The translations under genes were made by a program, and so were the position numbers. The notes below the pieces were generated by a model. It was not told where the DNA came from. It worked only from the letters and a program-made list of their open reading frames with translations, and ran no database searches. From the NCBI RefSeq assembly GCF_001184025.1, contig NZ_BBYG01000023.1:1-64000 (forward strand): DNA of 64,000 nt, read 5' to 3'. Below, piece by piece: positions 8,493 through 18,379 of the stretch. The first letter of the stretch is position 1. Every line of letters begins with the position of its first letter. This stretch comes from Streptomyces maremycinicus. GTDB lineage: Bacteria; Actinomycetota; Actinomycetes; Streptomycetales; Streptomycetaceae.

Positions 8493-8670
8493 CCCCGAGG
8501 CCACTCGACGATGACCGGCAGTGACAGATCAGTACCAGCCGTCAACACCGAAACCCCAGGTCAGCCCTCCCCGGCCGAATGGGTTAACACCCAGGGCTGG
8601 ACCTCAGGCAAGATGGGGTGTATCTGCCCACCTGCCCACTGCCAGATCTCAAGCTGCCGGACGGTTTCTC

Positions 8671-10335
<1,665 letters not shown>

Positions 10336-10341
10336 TCGATC

Positions 10342-10752
10342 TTGCGGCACATCTACCGCTGCCCGCTGCGCTGGGCGGACATGGACGCGTACGGCCACGT
10401 CAACAACGTCGTCTTCCTCCGCTACCTGGAGGAAGCCCGTATCGACTTCCTGTTCCGCCCGGAGAAGAACTTCAAGCAGGGGTCCGTGGTGGCGCGCCAC
10501 GAGATCGACTACAAGCGGCAGCTCGTCCACCGGCACTCCCCGGTCGACATCGAACTGTGGATCACACAGATCAGGGCGGCGTCCTTCACCATCACCTACG
10601 AGGTGAAGGACGGCGACCAGGTGTACGTCACCGCCTCCACGGTGATCGTGCCGTTCGACTTCGAGGCGCAGCGGCCGCGACGGCTCACCGCCGAGGAGCG
10701 TGAGTTCCTCGCCGAGTACCGGGACGACGACGAGGAGGCCGTCGCCGCATGA
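10342..10752 (+). CDS. acyl-CoA thioesterase, 4HBT/hotdog family
   Basis: A 136-residue single hotdog-domain protein that probably hydrolyses acyl-CoA thioesters. The N-terminus RCPLRWADMDAYGHVNNV carries the family signature with the catalytic aspartate in the WADMDAYGHVNN loop, followed by YLEEARIDFLF. The start is TTG 10342; the next in-frame ATG would cut away the first strand. It lies 6 nt after ettA, and its last four bases overlap the next gene, suggesting one transcript. Confidence 0.92.
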   Translation: MRHIYRCPLRWADMDAYGHVNNVVFLRYLEEARIDFLFRPEKNFKQGSVVARHEIDYKRQLVHRHSPVDIELWITQIRAASFTITYEVKDGDQVYVTASTVIVPFDFEAQRPRRLTAEEREFLAEYRDDDEEAVAA

Positions 10753-11429
10753 CGGTGCTGCACCTCGCCGACGAGGGGGAGGCGGCGGACTTCGCGGCCT
10801 TCCTCTCCCGGCTGCTCCGCTACGACCGCGGAGCGGCGGTGCGGCTCCAGGCGGCCGGCACCGCGCTCGCCGTCTTCGGCCGGCCGCCCTCCTTCGAGGT
10901 GCTCGCGATCCGCGCGGTCCGGCTGGCCAAGCCGTACGAGAACGGCCTCGACGTCACGCTCGACGTGACCGTTTCGGCGGGTGAGCTGCTGGAGTCCGTC
11001 GACGAGAGCGCCGCGACGGCCGCCGTTCCCGGGGCCGTCACCGGGCCGCCGTGGGCCGGTGTGCTGCCGCCGCGCGGGGGCTGGCGGCCCGAGGCGGGTC
11101 TGCCCGCACCGGACGCGCTGCGTGCGCTGGTCGGGGCGGCCGTCGCTGAATTCCGTTCCCGTACCGAGGAGTTGGCGGACGAGCTGCGGACGCGGGCCGA
11201 ACTCGACCGGATCGGCCGGGAGATCTGGTCCCGGACGGTCGGGGACACCGGACTTCCCGTGCGCGCCGTGCACGCGGCCCAGTCGCTCGGATTCCTCCGG
11301 CCCTCGGTGGGACCGGGCGAGCTGAAACTGCTCTCCTTCGGCGCGTGGCTGCGGCTGCGCACGCCGTACGGGTCGATCGCCGTCCGGCGGGCGGGGCGGC
11401 TGGGGACGCTCGACGTCAGCGTCCGCTGA
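10749..11429 (+). CDS. conserved hypothetical protein coupled to the thioesterase
   Basis: A 226-residue acidic, alanine-rich protein. Its ATG overlaps the thioesterase stop (ATGA), so the two are co-translated. No membrane segments or catalytic motifs are seen. Recognisable blocks are FAAFLSRLLRYDRGAAVRLQ near the start and GPGELKLLSFGAWLRLRTPYGSIAVRR near the end. It appears to be a lineage-typical Streptomyces protein with no known function. The 3' end runs directly into the minisatellite. Confidence 0.85.
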   Translation: MTVLHLADEGEAADFAAFLSRLLRYDRGAAVRLQAAGTALAVFGRPPSFEVLAIRAVRLAKPYENGLDVTLDVTVSAGELLESVDESAATAAVPGAVTGPPWAGVLPPRGGWRPEAGLPAPDALRALVGAAVAEFRSRTEELADELRTRAELDRIGREIWSRTVGDTGLPVRAVHAAQSLGFLRPSVGPGELKLLSFGAWLRLRTPYGSIAVRRAGRLGTLDVSVR

Positions 11430-11439
11430 AGCACGCCCT

Positions 11440-11890
11440 CCGGGGCCCCGCGTGACGGATTTCGTCCGCGTTGACGCTTGCCGCCCGGGCCCCCGCATGC
11501 CGGATTTCGCCTGCGCTGACGCGTGCCCGCCCGGGCCCCCCGCGCGTCGACCTTGTCCACGCTGACGCGCGCCTTCCACGGCCCTACGCGACGGACTGCG
11601 CCTGCGCTGGCGCGCGCCGTCCGCGGCCCCGCGTGCCGGACATCGTCCGCGCTGACGCGTGCCGCTCGGGCCTTCGTCCGCGCTGACGCGCGCCGTCCGC
11701 GACCGCACATGCCGGACTTCGTCCGCGCTGGCGCGCGCCGTCCGCGGCCGCACGTGACGGACTTCGTCCGCGCTGACGCGTGCCGCCCGGGCCCCCGCGT
11801 GACGGACTTCGTCCACGCTGGCGCGAGCCTTCCGCGGCCCCCGCGCGACGGGCTTCGCCCTCACTGACGCGGCGCGCCCTCCGCGGCCCC
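11440..11890. repeat. 45-bp minisatellite array in a convergent spacer
   Basis: About ten imperfect copies of a 44-46 bp unit, with one short 31-bp unit. The core GCTGACGCGYGCC or GCTGGCGCGCGCC recurs near 11471, 11515, 11561, 11607, 11651, 11682, 11728, 11772, 11818 and 11862. Most units also carry CGGACTTCGTCCG, a 5-bp stem with a 3-base loop. The period is close to a multiple of three, so long false frames run through the array on both strands. It fills nearly all of the spacer (11430-12000) between two convergent genes. Confidence 0.85.
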
Positions 11891-12000
11891 CAAGCCCCGC
11901 ACTTCGCCCGCGCGTCGAAGTGCGCCCGCCCGTCTAAGTCGGCCACCCCCGGATCGCCCTGCGGAGGTTCGCCGTACGGAGGATTCGCCGTCCGGTGTGC

Positions 12001-12414
12001 CTAGTCCGGGGTGTTCACCATCGACGCCGCCGCGTACGTCAGGTAGTTCCACAGGGTGTGCTCGTGTTCCTCGGACAGTCCGAGCTCGTCGACCGCGACC
12101 CGCATGTGCTTCAGCCAGGCGTCGTGGGCGGCCCGGTCCACGACGAACGGGGCGTGCCGCATCCGCAGACGCGGGTGGCCGCGGTGCTCGCTGTAGGTCG
12201 TCGGACCGCCCCAGTACTGCATGAGGAACAGCGCGAAACGCTCCTCGGCCGGGCCCAGGTCCTCCTCCGGGTACATGGGCCGCAGGACCGGGTCCCCGGC
12301 GACTCCCTCGTAGAAACGGTGGACCAGTCGGCGGAAGGTCTCCTCCCCACCGACCTGCTCGTAGAAGGTCTGCTCCTGAAGCGTGCCGCGCCGAATCTCT
12401 TTCACGCCTCCCAT
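12001..12414 (-). CDS. glbO: group II truncated haemoglobin (trHbO)
   Basis: A 137-residue 2-on-2 globin that binds haem and oxygen and is linked to redox or respiratory protection. Recognisable blocks are FYEQVGGEETFRRLVHRFYE, PEEDLGPAEERFALFLMQYW with the group II tryptophan region, and RLRMRHAPFVVDRAAHDAWL with the proximal histidine. The start is set at ATG 12414 (MGGVKEIRRG); GTG 12405 is an alternative. It lies divergent from the methyltransferase with a 99-bp shared upstream region. Confidence 0.93.
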   Translation of the reverse strand: MGGVKEIRRGTLQEQTFYEQVGGEETFRRLVHRFYEGVAGDPVLRPMYPEEDLGPAEERFALFLMQYWGGPTTYSEHRGHPRLRMRHAPFVVDRAAHDAWLKHMRVAVDELGLSEEHEHTLWNYLTYAAASMVNTPD

Positions 12415-12513
12415 GGTCTCAGACCGGCAGGCGGAGGACTTGAGGCTTAGGACCACCCCCGCGGTCACCGCCGGCGGCTCGCTTCCCGGGGTCGCGCGCC
12501 GCACAGTGGAGTC

Positions 12514-13524
12514 ATGAGCGCGGACGCACTCGACAGGGAGCTGGCAGACCTCGCCGCATCGGCCCGGACGGGGCTGCTGCGGCAGATCGTGGCGAGCGGG
12601 GCCTTCGACGCCGATCCGCGCTGGGAGGACGCCTTCGCCGCGGTCCCGCGCCATCTCTTCGTGCCGTACTACTACGTCGGCGGGGTCGGCGGCTACGAAC
12701 GGCGCTGGGCCGGGAGCCCCGACCCGCGCACCCGGGCCCGCTGGGTGCGGGGCGCCTACGAGGACGTCCCGCTGGCCACCAGGCTGCGCGACGGCGTGCT
12801 GGTCTCCTCCAGCAGCCAGCCCTCGCTGATGGCGCTGATGCTGGCCGAGCTGCGGGTCGAGGACGGTGACCGGGTCCTGGAGATCGGCGCGGGCACCGGG
12901 TACAACGCGGCGCTGCTGTCCTACCGGCTGGGCGAGGAGAACGTCACCACCGTCGACCTGGATCCGGAGATCACCGAGTCGGCCCGCCGGCATCTCGAGC
13001 ACGCGGGATACCGACCGACCGTCGTCACCGGGGACGGGGCGCGCGGCGTGCCCGAACGCGCGCCCTTCGACCGGATCATCGCGACCTGCACGATGGCCTC
13101 GATCCCGCGCGCCTGGCTCGCCCAGTGCACCCCCGGAGCGCTGATCCTGGCCCCGCTGGCCACCGGGCTGATCGCGCTGACCGTACGGGACGCAGGCCAC
13201 GCCGAGGGTCACTTCCTGGAGACCCCGGCCTACTTCGTGCCGTTGCGCGGGTCGGACCGGCCCGAGCCGGAGCCGGTGGCGCTCGCCGGGGTGCCGCACC
13301 GGGCCCGGGAGAGCGATCTGTTCCGGTTCCTGCTGGCCCTGACCCGGGGCGCCCTCGACCCCCAGGAGGCGTCCGCCCTGTGGGAGCGCGAGGGGATGCC
13401 GGGACGGCAGCGGTACGGCATCACGGTCGGCGCCGAGCACGCCTGGGCGTGGCTCGACGAACCGGAGGGGCCGTACGCGTGGCCCCTGCCGGGTTCGTCG
13501 GGTCCTGGACTCGTCGAGGCGTAG
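12514..13524 (+). CDS. PCMT-like SAM-dependent methyltransferase
   Basis: A 336-residue class I methyltransferase of the protein-L-isoaspartate O-methyltransferase superfamily. The N-terminal part has FAAVPRHLFVP, typical of PCMT, then SSSSQPSLMALML. The SAM-binding motif is VLEIGAGTGYNAALLSYRLG, followed by VDLDPE and the FDRIIATCT region. An extra C-terminal ~100 residues beyond the PCMT core suggests a specialised substrate, which is not predictable here. It ends 12 bp from the convergent FHA gene. Confidence 0.88.
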   Translation: MSADALDRELADLAASARTGLLRQIVASGAFDADPRWEDAFAAVPRHLFVPYYYVGGVGGYERRWAGSPDPRTRARWVRGAYEDVPLATRLRDGVLVSSSSQPSLMALMLAELRVEDGDRVLEIGAGTGYNAALLSYRLGEENVTTVDLDPEITESARRHLEHAGYRPTVVTGDGARGVPERAPFDRIIATCTMASIPRAWLAQCTPGALILAPLATGLIALTVRDAGHAEGHFLETPAYFVPLRGSDRPEPEPVALAGVPHRARESDLFRFLLALTRGALDPQEASALWEREGMPGRQRYGITVGAEHAWAWLDEPEGPYAWPLPGSSGPGLVEA

Positions 13525-13536
13525 GGCCCGTCCGTC

Positions 13537-15210
13537 CTAGCCGCGGCGGATCGTGAGGGTCGTCCAGGCGCCGACGTGCACCTGGTCGCCGTCCTGGAGC
13601 GGTACCGGGACGAACGGCTGGATCGGTTCTTCCGAGCCGTTCACCGTGGTGCCGTTCGTCGAGTTCTGGTCGACGACCGCCCAGGTGCCGTCCGGCTGCT
13701 GCACGAGCACCGCGTGCTGGTGCGAGACGCCCGGGTCCTCCGGCGGCACCGACAGGTCCAGGTCGGGGGTCTCCCCGGTGGAGTGGCGGCGGCGGCCGAT
13801 GGTGAACTGGTTGCCGGTGAGCGTGCGCTGCTGCTCGGGAGAGTAGGCGGGCAGGTTGAGCCCCGCGGCCTCGGGGCCCGAGCGGTGCATCATCGCCATG
13901 AAGTACGCGCGGTCCGGGCCGATGGTCACCGTCCAGGTGGCCGGCTGCTGCTGGTAGCCGGAGCCGGGCGGGGGCGGTGCCTGGTCGGCGCCGGGCTGCG
14001 GGTAGCCGTAGCCACCGCCGCCCTGGGCCGGGCCGGGGCCGCCGGGCGCGCCCTGGCCGGTGCCGGTGTTCGACGGCGGGGAGATCACCCAGTCGTCGTC
14101 GGCGCCGCCGAAGGGACGGCCGCCGGGTTGCTGCGGACGGCCGGTCTCCTGCGGGTAGCCGGGCGGGGCCGTCGGGCCGGACGGCTGGAAGGCCTGCGGG
14201 GCACCGGGGCCGCCCGGATTCCTGGGGTCGTTCTGGCCGCCGCCGAAGCCGCCCTGGCCCGGTATGCCGGGACCGGTGGGCGTGGGACCGGGCGGTGGCG
14301 GAACCGGCCGCGAGGGGTCGGCGCCGAAGCCGGAGGGTCCGCCGGGACCGGCCGGACCCGGGGGACGGCCGCCGGGTCCGGAGGGCTCGCGCCCGAAGGG
14401 GTCGCCGACGGGACCGCCGGGCTCGCGCCCGAAGGGGTCGGAGGCCTGTCCGGTCTGCTCACGCCGGTAGGGGTCCGAGGACGGGCCCGACGGCTCACGG
14501 CCGAAGGGGTCGCCGCCCTGGCCCGGGGGACGGCCGCCGGGTCGGAAGGGGTCGCCGCCCTGGTGGGAGGGGTCCCGTCCGAAGGCACCCGGAGGCGGAC
14601 CGCCGGCAGGACCGCCCTGGCCCCCCGGACCGCCCTGTCCACCGGGACGGCCCTGACCGCCCTGACCGCCCGGACCCGACGGCTCGCCGCCGAACGGCGG
14701 GATCGGTTCGGCGGGACGGTTCACCTGGGACGGGCGGGAGCTCTGGTAGTCGAACGAGTCACTGCCCCCGTAGGAGGGAGGCGGCGGCTGGAAACGCCCG
14801 CCCTGCCCACCGGGACCGCCCTGACCACCTGGACCGCCGGGACCGCCGGGACCGCCCTGACCACCTGGACCGCCCGGACCCGGGCCCTGCGCCGGGGGGC
14901 GCGGGGCGGCCGGGGTGTACGAGGTGGCCGTGTTGGTCAGGAAGTTCCACCGGCACTCCTCGCAGAACGGCGCACCGCCCTCACGGGGCGTGCGGCACTG
15001 CGGGCAGAGCTCGGGCTCGTGGTCCGGCACCGGGGACAGGTGGCGTCCGCCGGGCTGACCGCCCTGACCGGGCGGGGGCGGCGGGAAGCCGTAGCCGGCG
15101 GTCGGGGGCGGCGGGGGAGGGGGCGGAGGTACGGCACCGGCCATGCGGTGACCGCAGACCTCGCACCAGTCGTCGGAACCCGACTGGTGTCCGTTCGGGC
15201 AGGTCGGCAT
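13537..15210 (-). CDS. zinc-ribbon, proline/glycine-rich, FHA-domain protein
   Basis: A 557-residue protein. It begins with CPNGHQSGSDDWCEVCG, has a second cysteine cluster (LCPQCRTPREGGAPFCEEC), then about 300 residues of Gly, Pro and Gln low-complexity linker. The C-terminal FHA domain reads phosphothreonine: TIGRRR, then SHQHAVL, then QNSTNGTTVNG. ATG 15210 is chosen because the longer frame uses TTG 15246. It is the last gene of the kinase/phosphatase locus, so it is a plausible phospho-dependent output of that kinase, in the way GarA/OdhI are outputs of PknG. The ETTS-type phospho-site of those proteins was not found here. Confidence 0.9.
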   Translation of the reverse strand: MPTCPNGHQSGSDDWCEVCGHRMAGAVPPPPPPPPPTAGYGFPPPPPGQGGQPGGRHLSPVPDHEPELCPQCRTPREGGAPFCEECRWNFLTNTATSYTPAAPRPPAQGPGPGGPGGQGGPGGPGGPGGQGGPGGQGGRFQPPPPSYGGSDSFDYQSSRPSQVNRPAEPIPPFGGEPSGPGGQGGQGRPGGQGGPGGQGGPAGGPPPGAFGRDPSHQGGDPFRPGGRPPGQGGDPFGREPSGPSSDPYRREQTGQASDPFGREPGGPVGDPFGREPSGPGGRPPGPAGPGGPSGFGADPSRPVPPPPGPTPTGPGIPGQGGFGGGQNDPRNPGGPGAPQAFQPSGPTAPPGYPQETGRPQQPGGRPFGGADDDWVISPPSNTGTGQGAPGGPGPAQGGGGYGYPQPGADQAPPPPGSGYQQQPATWTVTIGPDRAYFMAMMHRSGPEAAGLNLPAYSPEQQRTLTGNQFTIGRRRHSTGETPDLDLSVPPEDPGVSHQHAVLVQQPDGTWAVVDQNSTNGTTVNGSEEPIQPFVPVPLQDGDQVHVGAWTTLTIRRG

Positions 15211-15270
15211 GTCGGCGCGTCCCCCTCTCTCCTTCGGTGTCGCCAAAGCGCGTTCGGTGAGGCGTTCAGG

Positions 15271-16617
15271 TCACTTCTTTACACGAACAGTCTTTGTGGA
15301 CCGGGTCTCGAGCGTCATTTCGTCGGCGTCCGTGACCTTCGCCTTCAGTCGCACAGTACCTGTCGTCGCGTCGACCACGTCCACCACCTTCGCAAGCAGT
15401 TTCGCAGTATCACCGTTCCCCGAGGCGCTCGCGAGCTGAACGGCCCTGCCCAGTTTGGCCGTTGCTCCATCCATATCGCCCGCTTTGCGAAGGTCCAGTC
15501 CTTGTTGGATGACCTGCGCCAGTTCGGCCTGGCCCGTGTAGTGAGCGACCTGGGGGTTGATCGACGTGGAGGCGGACATGTCGTCGGTCCACACGGCCCG
15601 CACGAGACCCTGTGCGCCGAGGTTGCGGACCGTGCCGTCCGGTTGCGGGATCACCAGGGAGACCCGCGCGGCGAGCATCTCCTGACCGATGTTCGCGGCC
15701 GGGACCTCGACACACACGTGGTAGTCGCGGGACTCGTCGCCCCAGGAACCGATGGGGTAGTCGCCCGCGCGCGGGCCCGCCTCCGTACGGCGTCCGGTCA
15801 GTTCCTCGACCGTGGGCGCGACCTGCTTGACGAACTTGATGGCGGTGCCGACCGGGGTCCACAGGCGCAGCGCGACGTCCGCGACCTCCTTGCCCATCGC
15901 CGTCTCCATCATCTGCGTGAAGTCGGCGGCGAGGCCGGCCGGGTCGGCGACGATGTCGGCGGTGCCGAGCAGGGCGGAGGCGATCCCTGTGACTTCTTTC
16001 ACTTCCCAGTCGGTGCCCACACCGCGGGCGTCACAGGTGAAACGTCCGGCGCAGTCGTCGAGCGCGGCCTTGAGGTCCTGCGGCGACTCGTGCTCGTTAC
16101 GGCCGTCGGTGAGCAGGATGCCGTGCCGGATCGCGACGTCCGCGGTCGAGAGCAGCCGGTCGGCCAGCCGCAGCCAGGTGCCGATCGCCGTGCCGCCGCC
16201 CGCGCTCAGCCGGCGCAGCGCCTGCTTGGCCTGGTCTCGGGTGGTCGCGTCGGCGACCGCGAGCCGGCCCCCGCCCGGGTAGACCTCCTTGGCGACGTGG
16301 GTGCCGCCGATCACCGAGAAGTGCACGCCGTCGCGCAGGGTGTCGATGGCGGCGGCGGTGGCGTCGCGGGCGTTGCGCATCTTGGTCGGCGGGTAGTCCA
16401 TCGAGCCGGAACAGTCCACCATGATCGCCACGGCGGCGGACGGGCCCTGGCTCGGTGAGTACAGGTGCGGCGCGGCCGCCGCGCTGCCCACGGTGCCGCC
16501 GCCGGTGGCGGTGACCGTGACGATGGCGTTGACCTCGCGGCCGCCCTCCGGCAGGTACTCGTTCTGGTAGACGTCCACCGAGAACTGCGGCACGTTCGAC
16601 TTCGAGAAAATGGCCAT
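15271..16617 (-). CDS. von Willebrand factor A domain protein
   Basis: A 448-residue protein with a complete metal-ion-dependent adhesion site: VDCSGSMD near residue 68, GGGTAIGTWL, and LLTDGRNEHE. No signal peptide is seen, so it is probably an intracellular interaction scaffold. The C-terminal part has beta-rich regions and a helical-repeat-like stretch (AQVIQQGLDLRKAGDMDGA). ATG 16617 starts MAIFSKSNVPQF. It sits between the PP2C phosphatase and the FHA gene on the same strand, 60 bp from the latter; a hairpin lies in the spacer upstream. Confidence 0.92.
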   Translation of the reverse strand: MAIFSKSNVPQFSVDVYQNEYLPEGGREVNAIVTVTATGGGTVGSAAAAPHLYSPSQGPSAAVAIMVDCSGSMDYPPTKMRNARDATAAAIDTLRDGVHFSVIGGTHVAKEVYPGGGRLAVADATTRDQAKQALRRLSAGGGTAIGTWLRLADRLLSTADVAIRHGILLTDGRNEHESPQDLKAALDDCAGRFTCDARGVGTDWEVKEVTGIASALLGTADIVADPAGLAADFTQMMETAMGKEVADVALRLWTPVGTAIKFVKQVAPTVEELTGRRTEAGPRAGDYPIGSWGDESRDYHVCVEVPAANIGQEMLAARVSLVIPQPDGTVRNLGAQGLVRAVWTDDMSASTSINPQVAHYTGQAELAQVIQQGLDLRKAGDMDGATAKLGRAVQLASASGNGDTAKLLAKVVDVVDATTGTVRLKAKVTDADEMTLETRSTKTVRVKK

Positions 16618-16668
16618 GCCTACTCAAATCCCCCTCGGAAACCCCACGTTCGCGGGGCGATGTCTGAA

Positions 16669-16694
16669 TACGGACCGGTCCCCACCGGTCCGTA
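16669..16694 (-). terminator. hairpin between phosphatase and vWA genes
   Basis: TACGGACCGGT and ACCGGTCCGTA form a perfect 11-bp stem around a CCCC loop. It lies after the phosphatase stop and before the vWA start, so it may terminate or attenuate transcription between the two halves of the locus. No T-tract is present, as is usual in Streptomyces. Confidence 0.6.
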
Positions 16695-16786
16695 CGCGTG
16701 CTTCCCCGTGCTTCCCGTACCTGCCGTGCTTCCCCGTGTTCTTCCGGCGTGTTCCGGCGTGTTCCGGTGTTTCCCTGTTCGCGGCC

Positions 16787-18376
16787 TCAGGCCGATCCTG
16801 CCCCTTGGGCGGGGGCGGGGAACGGTACGACGGCCACTGTTACGTTGTCGTGGCCCCCGCCGTCCAGGGCGTGGCCGACCAGGACCCGTGCGCTGTGCAG
16901 CGGTCGGGCGGAGGCGTCCCGCGGGACGACCTCGGCCATGTCCTCGGCCGCCTCCGCGTAGTTCCACAGGCCGTCCGTGCACACCACCACCACGCCGGGC
17001 CGGTCCGGCTTGAAGGAAGCGGTGTGCGGCTCCAGTTCGTAGGCGTCGGCGCCGAGCCAGCCGGTGATCGCGTGGGCGCGCTCGTCGGCGTAGGCCTCCG
17101 CCTCGTTCATCAGGCCCGCGGCGACCATCTGCGCGGCCCACGAGTCGTCCTCGGTGAGCCGGGCGGGGGGCGAACTGCGGTCGGACGGGACCCAGTAGGC
17201 GCGGCTGTCGCCGACCCAGCCGACGACGAGCAGCCCGGCGGTGACGATCGACCCGACGAGGGTGCAGGCCGGGGCGTTCTGGTGCGGGGCGTGCTCACGG
17301 ACCGTGGCCGGCTCGTCGGCCAGCGCGTTGACCGCGTACGAGGCGGCGACGATCGCCTCGTGCATGGCCTGCTGCGGGTGCGTGCCCCGCGGCAGGGATG
17401 CCAGCAGGGCCTCCCTGGCCGCCTTCGACGCGGCGAGGGAGGCGTCGTCGGGGCGGGTCGCGGAGGACACGCCGTCGCAGACGATCGCCACGAGCGCGGG
17501 CGAGCCGTCGGGCAGGGCGGAGCAGGCGAGACCGAAGGCGTCCTCGTTGCGGTGGTGGCGCAGACCGCGGTCGCTGACGGCGGCCAACGGCCCCGACTCC
17601 AGCTCCATGTGGTCGCGTTCGCGCGGCTGGGCGTGTCCGCAGTTCTCGCAGTACCCGTCGTCGTCGACCCGGCCCGCCCGGCAGGCCACGCACACCTGGG
17701 CGGTCTCGGCCACCGCGGCGGCCTCGGCGGCGACCCGGGGGTCCGGCGCCTGGAGGGCGTACTCGTCGGGCTCCGAGGGCCGGTCGAACCGGACACCGGA
17801 GACACCGGCGGCGCCGGTGACACCGGAACCGCCCGGAACGGGGGACGCCGGGGTCTGCGGCGGGAGCGGGGAACCGGGGGCCGGCGGGGGTACCGGCACA
17901 CCGGGGCCCGCGGGCGGTGGCACACCGGGACCCGACCGTGGCGGCGGCGCGCCGTCCGGAGGCGGCGCCGCCATGGCGACACCACTTGCACCCGGGCCAC
18001 TCGGACCCGGGCCACTCACACCGAAGCCACTCGCAGCGGCGCCACTCACGCCGAAGCCACTCCCACCGGAGCCGCTCTCGCCACTCGCAGCGGCACCACT
18101 CGCAGCGGCGCCACTCGAACCGGCACCGCTCACACCGGCGCCGTTCGCGGCGAGCCCGCTCAGGCCGGCGCCCGGCGCGGCCGTGCCGCTCGCCGTCGGC
18201 CCCGCGGGAGCCTGCTGGGCCGAGCCGTTCATCGTGAGGGTCGGGTGGTCGTCCGGGCGCGCCGGTACGGCGGACAGGTCGTATCCGCACGCACCGCAGA
18301 AACGGTCACCCGCGTCGAGCGGCTCCGCGCAGCTCGGACACGTCGGCAGGGCGGCCTGCCGGGGCATCTGGGACAT
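16787..18376 (-). CDS. PP2C-family serine/threonine phosphatase with N-terminal zinc ribbon
   Basis: A 529-residue protein. CPSCAEPLDAGDRFCGACG at the N-terminus is a zinc ribbon, followed by about 150 residues of Ala/Ser/Gly/Pro repeats (units such as GVSGPGPSG) and a second ribbon (CVACRAG, CENCGH). The C-terminal PP2C domain has SDRGLRHHRNEDAFGL, IVCDGVSSA, WVGDSRAYWV, DGLWNYAEA and GGHDNVTVAVV, covering the metal-binding aspartates. ATG 18376 lies 3 nt after the kinase stop, so kinase and phosphatase are made as a coupled pair. It likely reverses the phosphorylation made by its neighbour. Confidence 0.95.
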   Translation of the reverse strand: MSQMPRQAALPTCPSCAEPLDAGDRFCGACGYDLSAVPARPDDHPTLTMNGSAQQAPAGPTASGTAAPGAGLSGLAANGAGVSGAGSSGAAASGAAASGESGSGGSGFGVSGAAASGFGVSGPGPSGPGASGVAMAAPPPDGAPPPRSGPGVPPPAGPGVPVPPPAPGSPLPPQTPASPVPGGSGVTGAAGVSGVRFDRPSEPDEYALQAPDPRVAAEAAAVAETAQVCVACRAGRVDDDGYCENCGHAQPRERDHMELESGPLAAVSDRGLRHHRNEDAFGLACSALPDGSPALVAIVCDGVSSATRPDDASLAASKAAREALLASLPRGTHPQQAMHEAIVAASYAVNALADEPATVREHAPHQNAPACTLVGSIVTAGLLVVGWVGDSRAYWVPSDRSSPPARLTEDDSWAAQMVAAGLMNEAEAYADERAHAITGWLGADAYELEPHTASFKPDRPGVVVVCTDGLWNYAEAAEDMAEVVPRDASARPLHSARVLVGHALDGGGHDNVTVAVVPFPAPAQGAGSA

Positions 18377-18379
18377 CAA

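Noticed and set aside
8521..8670. Extended reading frame ahead of ettA, from ATG-like codons near 8521
   Set aside because: This part lies just after the long repeat, has no EttA similarity and poor composition; the family begins at TTG 8671.
10596..11864. 422-residue minus-strand frame across the minisatellite
   Set aside because: The 45-bp period keeps several frames open. The repeats encode RHVRSRTARVSADEV-like strings and the rest is antisense to real genes.
13576..16458. 960-residue plus-strand frame opposite the FHA and vWA genes
   Set aside because: Antisense shadow caused by codon bias; the FHA and vWA motifs are on the minus strand.
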